A DNA stretch of 64,000 bases from Amycolatopsis jejuensis (GTDB taxonomy: Bacteria > Actinomycetota > Actinomycetes > Mycobacteriales > Pseudonocardiaceae). The notes under the pieces were generated by a model. The model ran no database searches. It saw only the letters and a program-made list of their open reading frames with translations, and was not told the DNA's origin. Of the stretch, positions 41,876-49,830 are shown one piece after another. A program made the position numbers and the translations under genes. Location of the stretch: the NCBI RefSeq assembly GCF_000717335.1, contig NZ_JNYZ01000011.1, positions 1-64,000 of the forward strand. Reading direction: 5' to 3'. Numbering within the stretch: position 1 is the stretch's first letter; the number at the start of each line of letters is the position of its first letter.

Positions 41876-42598
41876 ATGTCCACACCCGCCCACACACGGA
41901 CCGTCCGGCTCGCCCTCACCAGCGTCGGTGCTCTCGTGATCGGTACTGCCGCCGGAATCGCGTCCCTGGCACCGAAACCCGTCGCACTCGCCGCCGATTC
42001 CGGCTCCAGCGCATCCGGCATCTCGGTCAGCGGCGGCGAGCATTTCGGCCCAGCACCCGCCGTCTCCAGCAGCGGCGCGATCACAACCGGTGGCGGATCC
42101 GCATCGTCGCCCAGCGGCGCCGTGGTCGCCAGCGGCATCAACCTGCGCGCCGGCGCGGGAATCGCCGAATCCACCGTTGCGAGTGTCCGAGTCGGCGGAA
42201 CCAGCGTCGGCCCCTTCTCCGCGACCTGCCGCAACGGCGTCACCACCGTCAAGGCGCCGAAACACTCCACCGGCAACCTCACCGTCACCCCCGGCGCCTC
42301 CGGCGGACCGAAAGCCACCGCCGCCACCATCACGGTGAAAACCCCCGGCGGGCCGGCGATCACAGTGTCGGTCGCGACCGTGTCCTGCGGCACCGGCACC
42401 CCACCCACCGAACCGCCGCCCAGCACCCACCCCGGCCCCACCAGCACCCCCACCCAGCCCGGCCACCGGCCAGCCCCGCCGGAACAACCCGGCCCCAGCG
42501 GGCACCCCGCGGACCGCGGCCACGAACCACGACACCCCGGATACCAACCCGCACCCGCACCCACCCCACGCCCCGGCCACCTACCCGTGACCGGCTGA
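41876..42598 (+). CDS. Secreted Ser/Gly- and Pro-rich protein ending in LPVTG
   Basis: A 240-residue exported protein. Signal sequence MSTPAHTRTVRLALTSVGALVIGTAAGIASL, then a Ser/Gly-rich region and a two-cysteine beta-type domain (SVGPFSATCRNGVTTVKAPKH...SVATVSCGTGT), and a long Pro/Thr/His-rich tail. The very last residues are PRPGHLPVTG, a match to the sortase motif LPxTG, but there is no following hydrophobic helix or basic tail. It may be a truncated cell-wall protein. It follows the L,D-transpeptidase by 22 bp. Confidence 0.65.
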   Translation: MSTPAHTRTVRLALTSVGALVIGTAAGIASLAPKPVALAADSGSSASGISVSGGEHFGPAPAVSSSGAITTGGGSASSPSGAVVASGINLRAGAGIAESTVASVRVGGTSVGPFSATCRNGVTTVKAPKHSTGNLTVTPGASGGPKATAATITVKTPGGPAITVSVATVSCGTGTPPTEPPPSTHPGPTSTPTQPGHRPAPPEQPGPSGHPADRGHEPRHPGYQPAPAPTPRPGHLPVTG

Positions 42599-42602
42599 CC
42601 CA

Positions 42603-42636
42603 GGTGCTCGTGGCCCGCGCGCGGACCACGAGCACC
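42603..42636 (+). terminator. Hairpin terminator after the LPVTG protein gene
   Basis: Arms GGTGCTCGTGG (42603-42613) and CCACGAGCACC (42626-42636) are perfect complements around a 12-base loop, right after the stop. Confidence 0.75.
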
Positions 42637-42687
42637 CCATCCGACGTGACGCCCTCCCCGTCACCGCACACCTTCGGGAGGACCCTC

Positions 42688-43792
42688 ATGACCGCCACAC
42701 AACCCGACACCCACACCACCGACACCGAGCACCCGCGCGCGATCCGGCTCCCTGCCACCGCACCTCGCACCCACCCCGCAGGCAGGCATGCAATGGATCC
42801 TCGACCACACCCTCGATCACGAGCTGACATCCCTGCCCTGCGACGCCGACCCACGCTGGATCGTCGACTGGCTCTACGTCCTCGACCACGTCGATGCCCT
42901 CCAACCCGTCCGCACCGGCGACGCCAGCAGCTACGACACCTACCCCCGCTACCGCATCACCCCCGGACACCGCCTCGCCCCCGAAGACGTATCCCTGCGC
43001 CGCACCGTCCACACCACGACCGTGATCGCCGCCCGCCGCACCCTCACCAGCCCCCGCGAACTGCCCCCTGCACAAGTCTCCATCCCCGGCACCCTCGACC
43101 TGGCCTACATCTGCTTCGGCACCCCACTGCGCACCCTCGCCCACCTGAACGTCCTGCGCGAAGCACTGCTGCACGACATCACCGAAATCCACCACCGCTG
43201 GCACGACGAGATCGTCTTCCAGCTCGAAACCCCCGCCACCCTCACCCTCCTCGACCGCATCCCCAGACCCCTGCAACCCGCCGCCGCCCGGCTCCTCGCC
43301 CACCAGATCACCCGCCTCATCCGCGCCAGCCCCGCCGAGACGGCGTGGATCCTGCACCTGTGCCACGGCGACCTCAACCACGAACCCCTCGTCATCCCAC
43401 CCACCCTCGCCCCTGCGGTCCGCATCATCCGCGCCGTCCACCGGCAGCTGGCCCGGATCGGACTGCCCATGCCCCCGGTCCACATCCCGATGTGCACCGG
43501 CACCACCGCACCAGCCGCCGGCGCCGCCTACTACCGACCCCTCACCCACCTCCCCGACGACGTCCAAGTCATCGCCGGACTCGTCGACGAGCACCACCGA
43601 CCCGAATCCGCCCGCGCGCTCGAGCTGGCCGAGAACGCCCTCGACCGTCCCGTCACCGCCGTCGCCGCAGCCTGCGGACACGGCCGCCGCACCCCCGCCG
43701 ACACCGAATCCAACGCCGCACTCGCCCGCACCCTCGCGGCCGCACCGCACCGCCGGTTCGCCCACCACCGCAAGACGGAGCGGACCGCATGA
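42688..43792 (+). pseudogene. MetE/UROD-like TIM-barrel protein, frameshifted near the start
   Basis: Strong RBS GGGAGG precedes ATG 42688, whose frame reads TATQPDTHTTDTEHPRAIRLP, but the body (334 residues) is in the frame starting at ATG 42788. The two join perfectly if one GGCA unit of the tandem GGCAGGCA at 42781-42788 is removed. The body has the cobalamin-independent methionine-synthase-like zinc pattern: His190-x-Cys192 in HLCHGD, and Cys296 in AAACGHGRR, with GLVDEHHRPES between. Translation may restart at 42788. Likely a thiol methyltransferase-like enzyme, first of a coupled cassette. Confidence 0.65.
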
Positions 43793-44277
43793 ACACACCC
43801 AGGTTCGCCGTGCACTGCCGCCCCCGCGGCGCCGAAACCCGCCCCCTACCCGACGGCGCTCTCGCCACCCACATCCTCTATGCCCCGACCATCCCCGTCC
43901 GCGGCATCTCCGCAGTCCGCGCGCTCCTCCCCGGCGGCCGTGTCCTGCCGCCCCAGCGACACCGCACCGCAGAAACTGCGCTCATCGCGCTCAGCGGCTA
44001 CCCCGCCGTCCTCTCCGGCCCCACGATGGTCCCCGCCCTGCCCGAACCCGGCGATCTCGTCTACGTCCCTGCCGACGTCCCCTACGCCGTGGTCAACCTC
44101 AGCCTCAACGCCGCCGTCCTGCTGCTAATCGTCACCACCGACCCCAGCATCGACAGCGGCACACTCCCCGCACCCGACCACGCCGGGCTCGTCGCAGACC
44201 GCGCAGTCGCCCTCCGCGCCGAACACCTCGAGCGCATCACCCAACGCCGAGCCAGCACCGCCCGCCGACGCCGCTGA
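43789..44277 (+). CDS. Cupin-type protein
   Basis: A 162-residue single-domain cupin-like protein: HILYAPTIPVRGISAVRALLPGGRVLPPQRHRTAETALIALSGYPAVL, then EPGDLVYVPADVPYAVVNLSLNAAVLLLIV. The metal set is incomplete (one His in QRHR), so it may be non-catalytic or bind a ligand. Its ATG overlaps the stop of the MetE-like gene (ATGA). Probable role: isomerase, dioxygenase or sensor in the cassette. Confidence 0.65.
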   Translation: MNTPRFAVHCRPRGAETRPLPDGALATHILYAPTIPVRGISAVRALLPGGRVLPPQRHRTAETALIALSGYPAVLSGPTMVPALPEPGDLVYVPADVPYAVVNLSLNAAVLLLIVTTDPSIDSGTLPAPDHAGLVADRAVALRAEHLERITQRRASTARRRR

Positions 44278-44345
44278 ACCCACCCACGCCAGCTACCCGC
44301 CCTCCCCGCTGACCCGACACCTCGCGAAAGCCTGGGAGGATACCT

Positions 44346-44540
44346 GTGCGCACCCACATCCTGCGCGCCGCCCGCGAACTACTCACGGCCCAATCCCCAC
44401 CCTCGGCACCACCAGTCGCGCTCAACGACATCGCCGCACAAGCAGGCATCACCCTCCGCCAACTCCGCACCTACTACACCTCGATCGCCGCCATCGAAAC
44501 CGACCTCCACACCCAAGACCGCAGCGAAGGACAAGCCTGA
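44346..44540 (+). CDS. TetR-like DNA-binding domain, 64 residues
   Basis: GTG 44346. The sequence is only an N-terminal TetR HTH: ILRAARELLTAQSPPSAPPVALNDIAAQAGITLRQLRTYYTSIAAIETDL. The ligand domain is absent. Its TGA overlaps the next ATG (TGATG). It could be a minimal regulator or a truncated gene kept in the operon for coupling. Confidence 0.5.
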   Translation: MRTHILRAARELLTAQSPPSAPPVALNDIAAQAGITLRQLRTYYTSIAAIETDLHTQDRSEGQA

Positions 44541-45589
44541 TGCGCTGGCCATCCCTGCACCTGCGCGGCATCGGCGCCGCCCTCGGCGACCTCGTCCCCG
44601 TCGATCCGAAACACCCCACCGGTCAGCAATCCATCTCCATCGCCCACCGCACCACCGGCATGGACCTCGCCGTCCGCGCAGGCCACGCCGCACTCTCCAC
44701 CCTCGCCCAGATCACCCACGGACCCCTGCCCGTCCCGGAACTACACCTCCACAGCGCCATCTGGCGCGGCAGCCGCGGCATCGACTTCTGGTCCCGCGCC
44801 ACCTACATCCGCACCCGCCTCGGGCTGCCCGCCGGACCCGGTCTCACCGCCGAACTCAACGCCATGTCCAACTCCCTCATCGCCGGCATCGACCTCGCCG
44901 GACGCATCCTCGCCGGCAGCACCGACCTCGACCACATCCTGCTCACCGGCGGCGAAGTCTTCGGCCCACCCGCCTTCGACCACCTCACCGCCGACCACGG
45001 GATCGCCTACGGCGACGGCGGATCCGCCCTCATCCTCGGCCGCACCCCCGGACTCGCCCGCATCCTCGCCACCGCCTCCTACACCGACCCCACCCTCGAA
45101 CAACTCCACCGCGGCCACCACCGCTTCCTCCCCGCCGGCACCACCGAACCCGGCCCCGAACGCATCCGCGAACGAAAACACCAATACCTCGCCACCGTCG
45201 GCACCCACTCCATCAACACCCGCAACACCCACGGCATCCGCACCGCCACGAAAAACGCCCTCGCCGACGCCGACCTCACCCCCGACCAGTTGGCGTGGGT
45301 ACTACTCCCCCACTACGGCAGGCAACTCCTCGACACCCACTGCCTCCGGCCACTCAACATCCCCGCCGAACGCACCCTCCACGACGCCGGAAACCACTGG
45401 GGCCACCTCGGACCCAACGACCAGATCGTCGGCCTCACCCACCACGCCGTCCACCCCGGCGACCACATCGCCCTCATCGGCATCGGAATCGGCATGACCT
45501 GGACCACCGCCATCCTCCGCATCGACCACATCCCCACGACACTCCCAGCGCCACCGCTGCACGCACCCTGGCGCACCCGAACAGCCTGA
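44540..45589 (+). CDS. KAS III-like thiolase-fold enzyme with Ser at the active-site position
   Basis: A 349-residue FabH-like protein. The motif that normally carries the nucleophile Cys reads TAELNAMSNSLIAG, giving Ser110. His and Asn of the triad are present (LLPHYGRQLLDT and HDAGNHWGHLGPND), as are AYGDGGSALILGR and GIGIGMTWTTAIL. Ser-for-Cys KAS III enzymes are known from polyketide starter systems (DpsC). It may transfer or make an acyl chain for a small signalling or defence metabolite. No acyl carrier protein gene is adjacent. Confidence 0.75.
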   Translation: MRWPSLHLRGIGAALGDLVPVDPKHPTGQQSISIAHRTTGMDLAVRAGHAALSTLAQITHGPLPVPELHLHSAIWRGSRGIDFWSRATYIRTRLGLPAGPGLTAELNAMSNSLIAGIDLAGRILAGSTDLDHILLTGGEVFGPPAFDHLTADHGIAYGDGGSALILGRTPGLARILATASYTDPTLEQLHRGHHRFLPAGTTEPGPERIRERKHQYLATVGTHSINTRNTHGIRTATKNALADADLTPDQLAWVLLPHYGRQLLDTHCLRPLNIPAERTLHDAGNHWGHLGPNDQIVGLTHHAVHPGDHIALIGIGIGMTWTTAILRIDHIPTTLPAPPLHAPWRTRTA

Positions 45590-45628
45590 CCCCCCAACGC
45601 AATCCGCGACCGCAAGCAGGCCACCCCC

Positions 45629-46306
45629 ATGAGCATCGAAGCCATCAACTGGGCACTCAAACACGCCCACATCCCCCACCACCGCCGCGACGCATCCAGC
45701 CTCGCCGTCGTCCTCATCGGACTGGCCAACCACGCCGACCCCGACGGCCACAACGCCTTCCCCTCCCTCGCCACCCTCACCGCCTACACCCGCCTCACCG
45801 AACGATCCGTCCGCTACGCCCTGCGCCACCTCCAACAACTCGGCCTCATCACCCCCGCCGACCCCCGCATCGTCGCCGCCCACGTCCACCGAGCCGACCG
45901 CCGCCCCAACGGCTACGACCTCACCATGACAACCACCACCCCCAACCAGGGGCAAACCGTGCCGACCGCCGACCAGCACGAGGGGCACAACACCACCCCA
46001 CGGGCGGCAAACAACACCCCAACGAGGGGCAACCACTGCCCCCGAAACATCCCTCAACCATCCATGAACCAACGCCCGCCCGCGCCCCGCGCACCGACGC
46101 ACATCCCACCTCCCTGCGGCGGCTGCGACGCACGCCCCGGCGACCCCATCGCCACCCGCTCCACCACCGACGAGAACGGCAACGTCAAACGGTGCCCTGA
46201 CTGCCATCCAGCAGAAATCCAGCACCTCGTGATGACGACTTATCCAGCCGCCAAGCAACCCGATTCGGTTTCGGGTCGCGCAGCCCGCACGCTCAGCCGA
46301 ATCTGA
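45629..46306 (+). CDS. HTH/zinc-ribbon protein, possible replication or plasmid-control factor
   Basis: A 225-residue protein. The N-terminal domain is winged-HTH (SSLAVVLIGLANHADPDGHNAFPSLATLTAYTRLTERSVRYALRHLQQLGLIT), as in HTH_36-type phage and plasmid proteins. A Thr/Pro-rich linker follows, then a C-terminal CxxC pair set (CGGCDARPGD and RCPDCH) that could bind zinc. Similar proteins lie beside the integrase in actinobacterial elements and may start replication. The start is ATG 45629. Confidence 0.6.
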   Translation: MSIEAINWALKHAHIPHHRRDASSLAVVLIGLANHADPDGHNAFPSLATLTAYTRLTERSVRYALRHLQQLGLITPADPRIVAAHVHRADRRPNGYDLTMTTTTPNQGQTVPTADQHEGHNTTPRAANNTPTRGNHCPRNIPQPSMNQRPPAPRAPTHIPPPCGGCDARPGDPIATRSTTDENGNVKRCPDCHPAEIQHLVMTTYPAAKQPDSVSGRAARTLSRI

Positions 46307-46370
46307 ACCGATCGAACGTCAGGTTCGACGAACGTCCTCCCCGCCACGCCCGCCGACGCTGGAGGACCGT

Positions 46371-46670
46371 ATGGAAAACCATGACAAGCATGAGCGAGGT
46401 CTTACGCCCGTGCAGCGATCGATGCGCGCCCGGGCAGCCGCCCATGTGTCCTGGTCACGCACGACCGATCGAGCGGCTCGGACCGAGCCGGCACGCAGAG
46501 CCGCGCTGGACCGCTTCGAGAGGCAGGTCGACCCGGAAGGCATCTTGGACGAAGCAACGCGGCGGAAACAAGCAGAAGCGGCCAAGTGCGCGTACTTCCA
46601 AAGGCTCGCCTACCGCAGTTCCCGAGCGCGCGGGCGCCACCATCGCACCCAGCAAGACATCGCAGACTAG
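46371..46670 (+). CDS. Small conserved protein of actinobacterial elements
   Basis: A 99-residue basic protein with SMRARAAAHVSWSRTTDRAARTEPARRAALDRFERQVDPEGILDEATRRKQAEAAKCAYFQRLAYRSSRAR. The DRFERQVDPEG...RxxxAEAAKxAYFxRLA pattern is common in small proteins next to replication and integration genes in actinomycetes. Likely a DNA-binding helical protein. It ends over the integrase stop by four bases on the other strand. Confidence 0.65.
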   Translation: MENHDKHERGLTPVQRSMRARAAAHVSWSRTTDRAARTEPARRAALDRFERQVDPEGILDEATRRKQAEAAKCAYFQRLAYRSSRARGRHHRTQQDIAD

Positions 46671-47650
46671 AGCAGCGCCTCGATGAGGTTCAGCTTCCGA
46701 TGCGCCGCCTGCGCGCGTTCATCCGCCGCTGAGGCCCCGTAGCGTTCAAGCATCTGCCGACTTCGCCAGCCGGCGATCCGCATCATCGCTTCGTCGCTCA
46801 TCCCCGCCAGCTTGCACCGGTGCGCCCACGTATGCCGGAAGAGGTGCGGGAACACCGGCCCGATGCCTGCCTGCTCCGCTCGACGATCAAGCATTGACCT
46901 GATGCCCCATTCGTTCAGCGCACCATAGCGGCCGAGCCAAGCCGCAGTGGTGCGCTTGCCATACGGATGACGCGCGCGGGAACGGAAGTAGCGTCTGAAC
47001 GCCTCCCCCGTCGCCGGGTTGAAAGGCACATCGCGCGCACGACGGCCCTTTCCCAGAACCCGAATGACATCAACGTCGAAGTCGAAACTGCCGCGCTCAC
47101 GTTCGACCGGGTTGGCGACACACAACGGTGCCAGCTCTCCGATGCGGACCCCGCAATCGGTCAACACCAGCATGATCGCTCGGTCCCGGAGTTCGACAAA
47201 TCCCTTCCCTCTTGTGGTCGCCAGCAGCGCTTTCAGCTCGGGCTCCCGCAGCACCGTCGGCGGGTTGTCCGGGACTTGGGGAACCTCCATCTTGTAGAAC
47301 GGGGACAGTTCGATGATTTCTTCCACGTCATCGAGCCATCGATAGAGCTGCTGCAAGTGCCGATACTGCTTGGCGATGTAGTTGTGCGAGAGCGACGCAC
47401 CGGTGCGGAAATTCGGCCGTTGCCGGAGATATTCGAAATAGCGTTCGAGTTCCCTGCGCCCGACGTCGGTGGCCACCATCGAAACGTTTTCATCCTCGAG
47501 GTAATCGCAGAGCATGGCCACGCTCTCGAGGTAGGCGTCAATCGTGGAATCGGCGCGATTCTTGGCCCTCAGATGCGTTCTCCAGTCCGAAACCAGCTCC
47601 CTAAGGTCATCGGGCTCCAGCGCCTCTACGGGCGACTCCACGGCGGTCAT
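46667..47650 (-). CDS. Tyrosine integrase
   Basis: A 327-residue integrase from ATG 47650. The N-terminal part is a SAM-like DNA-binding domain (LRELVSDWRTHLRAKNRADSTIDAYLESVAMLCDYL). The catalytic domain has Arg in LTDCGVRIGELAPLC, a His-x-x-Arg block HLFRHTWAHRCKLAGM, and the nucleophile Tyr in MLERYGAS near the end. It sits 134 bp from the 3' end of a tRNA-Met gene, the usual insertion target of such enzymes. It catalyses integration and excision of the element. Confidence 0.9.
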   Translation of the reverse strand: MTAVESPVEALEPDDLRELVSDWRTHLRAKNRADSTIDAYLESVAMLCDYLEDENVSMVATDVGRRELERYFEYLRQRPNFRTGASLSHNYIAKQYRHLQQLYRWLDDVEEIIELSPFYKMEVPQVPDNPPTVLREPELKALLATTRGKGFVELRDRAIMLVLTDCGVRIGELAPLCVANPVERERGSFDFDVDVIRVLGKGRRARDVPFNPATGEAFRRYFRSRARHPYGKRTTAAWLGRYGALNEWGIRSMLDRRAEQAGIGPVFPHLFRHTWAHRCKLAGMSDEAMMRIAGWRSRQMLERYGASAADERAQAAHRKLNLIEALL

Positions 47651-47783
47651 GGAATCAGTCGTACTCCGAAGATCCCTTGGGTTCCAAGCGCTGTGCTCCA
47701 CTCGGGCACTTTCGACGAGACGCACTCCAAGATCATCTATTGGCGCATTTTCCCTGGTCAGCAGCCTGTGCAAGACCACATGG

Positions 47784-47857
47784 TGGGCCGGGTCGGGCTC
47801 GAACCGACGGCCAAAGGATTATGAGTCCTCTGCTCTAACCAACTGAGCTACCGGCCC
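47784..47857 (-). tRNA. tRNA-Met (anticodon CAT)
   Basis: Complement reads G1 GGGCCGG, then TAGCTCAGTTGGTTAGAGC, anticodon stem GAGGA with loop CTCATAA (anticodon CAT), T-arm GGTTCGAGCC, and acceptor CCGGCCC plus discriminator A. Acceptor pairs 7 of 7. CCA follows in the genome (47781-47783). I take it as elongator tRNA-Met; Ile-lysidine type (also CAT) is possible. It is the likely attachment target of the integrase next to it. Confidence 0.9.
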
Positions 47858-48016
47858 CAGGGTGCGCGTTCGCATACGCACATCATCCCCAGTTCGATTC
47901 AACCTATCACAGTGCTCCACCTGGTCCGATGCCGTAGGCCGATCAGGTCTACCTGCGCCGCGGGAAGGTCGCGGGCAGCTAGATTTGCAGGGTAGGCGCC
48001 CGCGAGGAGAGCAGGC

Positions 48017-48277
48017 ATGGCCACCCCACCACGTGTCCCGCTTGCGCTCCTCGATGCGCTCGTCGTCGGGCTTGCGCTGGGGTATCTCGCCCGGCACTAC
48101 CGCGATCTCCTGGTCGCACACGGCGCGGTCGCATCCCTCGCGGCGGTGGTCGCGGTCGGTGGGGCCGTTCTGCTACGTGCCGCGTACCGCGCATTCGGCA
48201 CCGCAAACACCCGGCTGAACACAATCCTCGCCGAAGAACTGCCGCCGCGCCGCCCGTCGCCGCGGCCCCGCCGGTGA
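48017..48277 (+). CDS. Small two-helix membrane protein
   Basis: An 86-residue protein from ATG 48017, two hydrophobic helices (LALLDALVVGLALGYLA and VASLAAVVAVGGAVLLRAAY) and a basic tail. No family recognised. It is beyond the element, on the host side of the tRNA gene. Confidence 0.55.
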   Translation: MATPPRVPLALLDALVVGLALGYLARHYRDLLVAHGAVASLAAVVAVGGAVLLRAAYRAFGTANTRLNTILAEELPPRRPSPRPRR

Positions 48278-48382
48278 ATTTCGACCGACGCCACCGAGTC
48301 CGCCGATTCGTGACGCGTTGTAACGGCACCCACCGAAACTGCGAGTAGTGGGGACTGCCTTCTCCTCGAAAGAGCACCCCAG

Positions 48383-48901
48383 ATGACCACTCCACCCGTG
48401 CCGGACGATCTCCCCACCACCCCGATCCCCATTCCCCGCCAACACCGGAGCTGGCTGCTGCCCACCGCACTGGCCGCCGGAATCCTGACACTGGGCGGCG
48501 TCCTGGCGGTGGTCCTGACCCGCCAGCCCGACCCGCAACCGGCCGCAGCGCCGTACCACAGCATGTTCACCACCACCGCAACCCCGCCGACGTACACCTC
48601 CACTCCCCCGCCGACCGCCGCGGATTTCACGATGGACCTCAAGGTGATGTCGAAGCAGTGCTTCGGTTCCGCGGGCTGCAACGTGGTGGTGGAGCCGTCG
48701 TTCACGTACCAGGGCAGCCGCACCCTGAGCACCTTCACGTGCGACATCACGTACACCATCACCGGCGACGAATCAGGCGAACTCATCGAAACGGCGTACG
48801 GCACGGGCGGCACCGGTTTGCGGGTGGATCGCACCTCGCTCAGCACCCGGAGCTCGAAGACCAAGGTGACCGCCACGATCACGGACGTCAGCTGCCGATG
48901 A
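48383..48901 (+). CDS. Membrane-anchored extracytoplasmic protein
   Basis: A 172-residue protein with a cytosolic start, one helix (SWLLPTALAAGILTLGGVLAVVLT), a Thr/Pro-rich linker and a compact beta-type domain with three cysteines (SKQCFGSAGCNVVV, STFTCDITYT, ITDVSC). Resembles other actinomycete surface proteins of unknown function. The stop lies inside the first unit of a tandem repeat (48899-49035). Confidence 0.65.
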   Translation: MTTPPVPDDLPTTPIPIPRQHRSWLLPTALAAGILTLGGVLAVVLTRQPDPQPAAAPYHSMFTTTATPPTYTSTPPPTAADFTMDLKVMSKQCFGSAGCNVVVEPSFTYQGSRTLSTFTCDITYTITGDESGELIETAYGTGGTGLRVDRTSLSTRSSKTKVTATITDVSCR

Positions 48902-49035
48902 GTCAGCGATGGCCGGGTCGGCCGGTGAGTCAGCGATGGCCGGTGGCTACCGGTGAGTCAGCGATGGTCGGGTGAGCGGCCAGTGAGTCAGCGATGCTCG
49001 GGGTCGGCCGGTGAGTCAACGATGGCCGGTGGCTG
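48899..49035 (+). repeat. Five imperfect tandem repeats of about 27-31 bp
   Basis: The core GTGAGTCAGCGATG recurs five times (starting at about 48899, 48924, 48952, 48982 and 49010), each followed by gccggg/ggtcggccg-type spacer. Units diverge by a few bases. They encode an MSQRWP-like unit if translated. No palindrome in the unit, so not a CRISPR array. Confidence 0.6.
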
Positions 49036-49305
49036 CCGACAAGGTGGCTGCCCGACCGGCCGCAGGTGAGTTGGCTGCCACTGACGGAGCGGTAGCTGGG
49101 CAAGCTGCCGCCGAACTGGCCGCCACTGATCCAGCGACCGCCGAGTTGGCCGCCGCTGATCCAGTTGCCACTGAGCTCACCGCGGCCGAGTCAGCCACCC
49201 CGGCGTGCTGACTGCTGCCCAACCAATCAACCAACCAACCGCCGAGTCACCACCAAACCATCCGCCGCCAAGCCACCCCGCCGCTGAAATCCCCGAGGAG
49301 AGACC

Positions 49306-49767
49306 ATGATCACCCGAACTGCCGCGAGCATTGCCATTGCCGTTGTCATTGCCGCGGTCGTCGTAGGTGGAGCCGCCGCCGGGGTCGCCTTTCTGAGCCG
49401 CGACCGGCCGGACCGCAGTGTCGAGCAGCGAGCCTCCTGGGCCGCAATCGTCGATGCGATGACCACCTCCTTCACCATTTCCGGCACCCAAACCGTGCAC
49501 TGCCTCAGCTACTGCTCCGGGTACGGCGACTTCCACGAGGGCACGCAGGCCACCCTCGTCGACGAAACCGGCCGCACCATTGCCGTGACGACGTTGCGCC
49601 GCAACTCCTCGGCGTCGGCCGGATCCGCGGAGTACACGTTCACCTTCACCGGCGTGCCCAGGACACAGCGCTACGGATTCCACGCCGGCAACGCCAATCG
49701 CGGCGTGATCTGGATGGACCGCCAGGACGCCGTGCGCGAAGGATTCCACCTCGTGATCGGCAGCTGA
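49306..49767 (+). CDS. Membrane-anchored extracytoplasmic protein
   Basis: A 153-residue protein: an N-terminal helix (ASIAIAVVIAAVVVGGAAAGVAFL) and a beta-type domain (TISGTQTVHCLSYCSGYGDFHEGTQATLVDETG... ). Two cysteines lie close (HCLSYCSG). Similar in layout to the protein at 48383, which may be a paralogue. RBS GAGGAGA precedes the ATG. Confidence 0.65.
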   Translation: MITRTAASIAIAVVIAAVVVGGAAAGVAFLSRDRPDRSVEQRASWAAIVDAMTTSFTISGTQTVHCLSYCSGYGDFHEGTQATLVDETGRTIAVTTLRRNSSASAGSAEYTFTFTGVPRTQRYGFHAGNANRGVIWMDRQDAVREGFHLVIGS

Positions 49768-49796
49768 CGCCCGCTCGACGGCAGCTCCGTGCACGT

Positions 49797-49830
49797 CAAG
49801 CACAACAAGGGAAGTACGGTTATGTGCTTG
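49797..49830 (+). terminator. Hairpin between the membrane protein and TetR genes
   Basis: CAAGCACA (49797-49804) and TGTGCTTG (49823-49830) are perfect complements with an 18-base loop. The right arm overlaps the stop of the TetR gene, so it could terminate both convergent transcripts. Confidence 0.4.

Larger units (their letters stand above)
27766..47783. mobile_element. Putative integrative conjugative element next to tRNA-Met
   Basis: About 20 kb between the catabolic locus and a tRNA-Met(CAT) gene. It holds a tyrosine integrase whose gene ends at 46667 and starts beside the tRNA 3' end, a type IV secretion-like operon on the minus strand (27.8-37.8 kb) and plus-strand replication-like and cargo genes (38-46.7 kb). 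The left end is only estimated: I could not find a copy of the tRNA 3' end near 27.6-27.8 kb. No relaxase was recognised. The limits are therefore approximate. Confidence 0.65.

Noticed and set aside
42604..44277. 557-codon plus frame through the MetE-like gene
   Set aside because: After the first 32 codons the translation is Pro/His/Arg repeats. Only the first segment (ATG 42688) and the cupin at the end are coding; the middle is a shadow frame.
45302..46258. 318-codon minus frame opposite the KAS III and HTH genes
   Set aside because: Gly/Val/Asp-rich shadow typical of antisense in high-GC DNA.
48899..49035. CRISPR array
   Set aside because: Units are imperfect and immediately tandem with no distinct spacers, and no cas gene is in the window.
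49011..49211. 66-codon frame of ELAATD-type repeats
   Set aside because: It begins inside a tandem DNA repeat and has no ribosome site; treated as repeat-derived.
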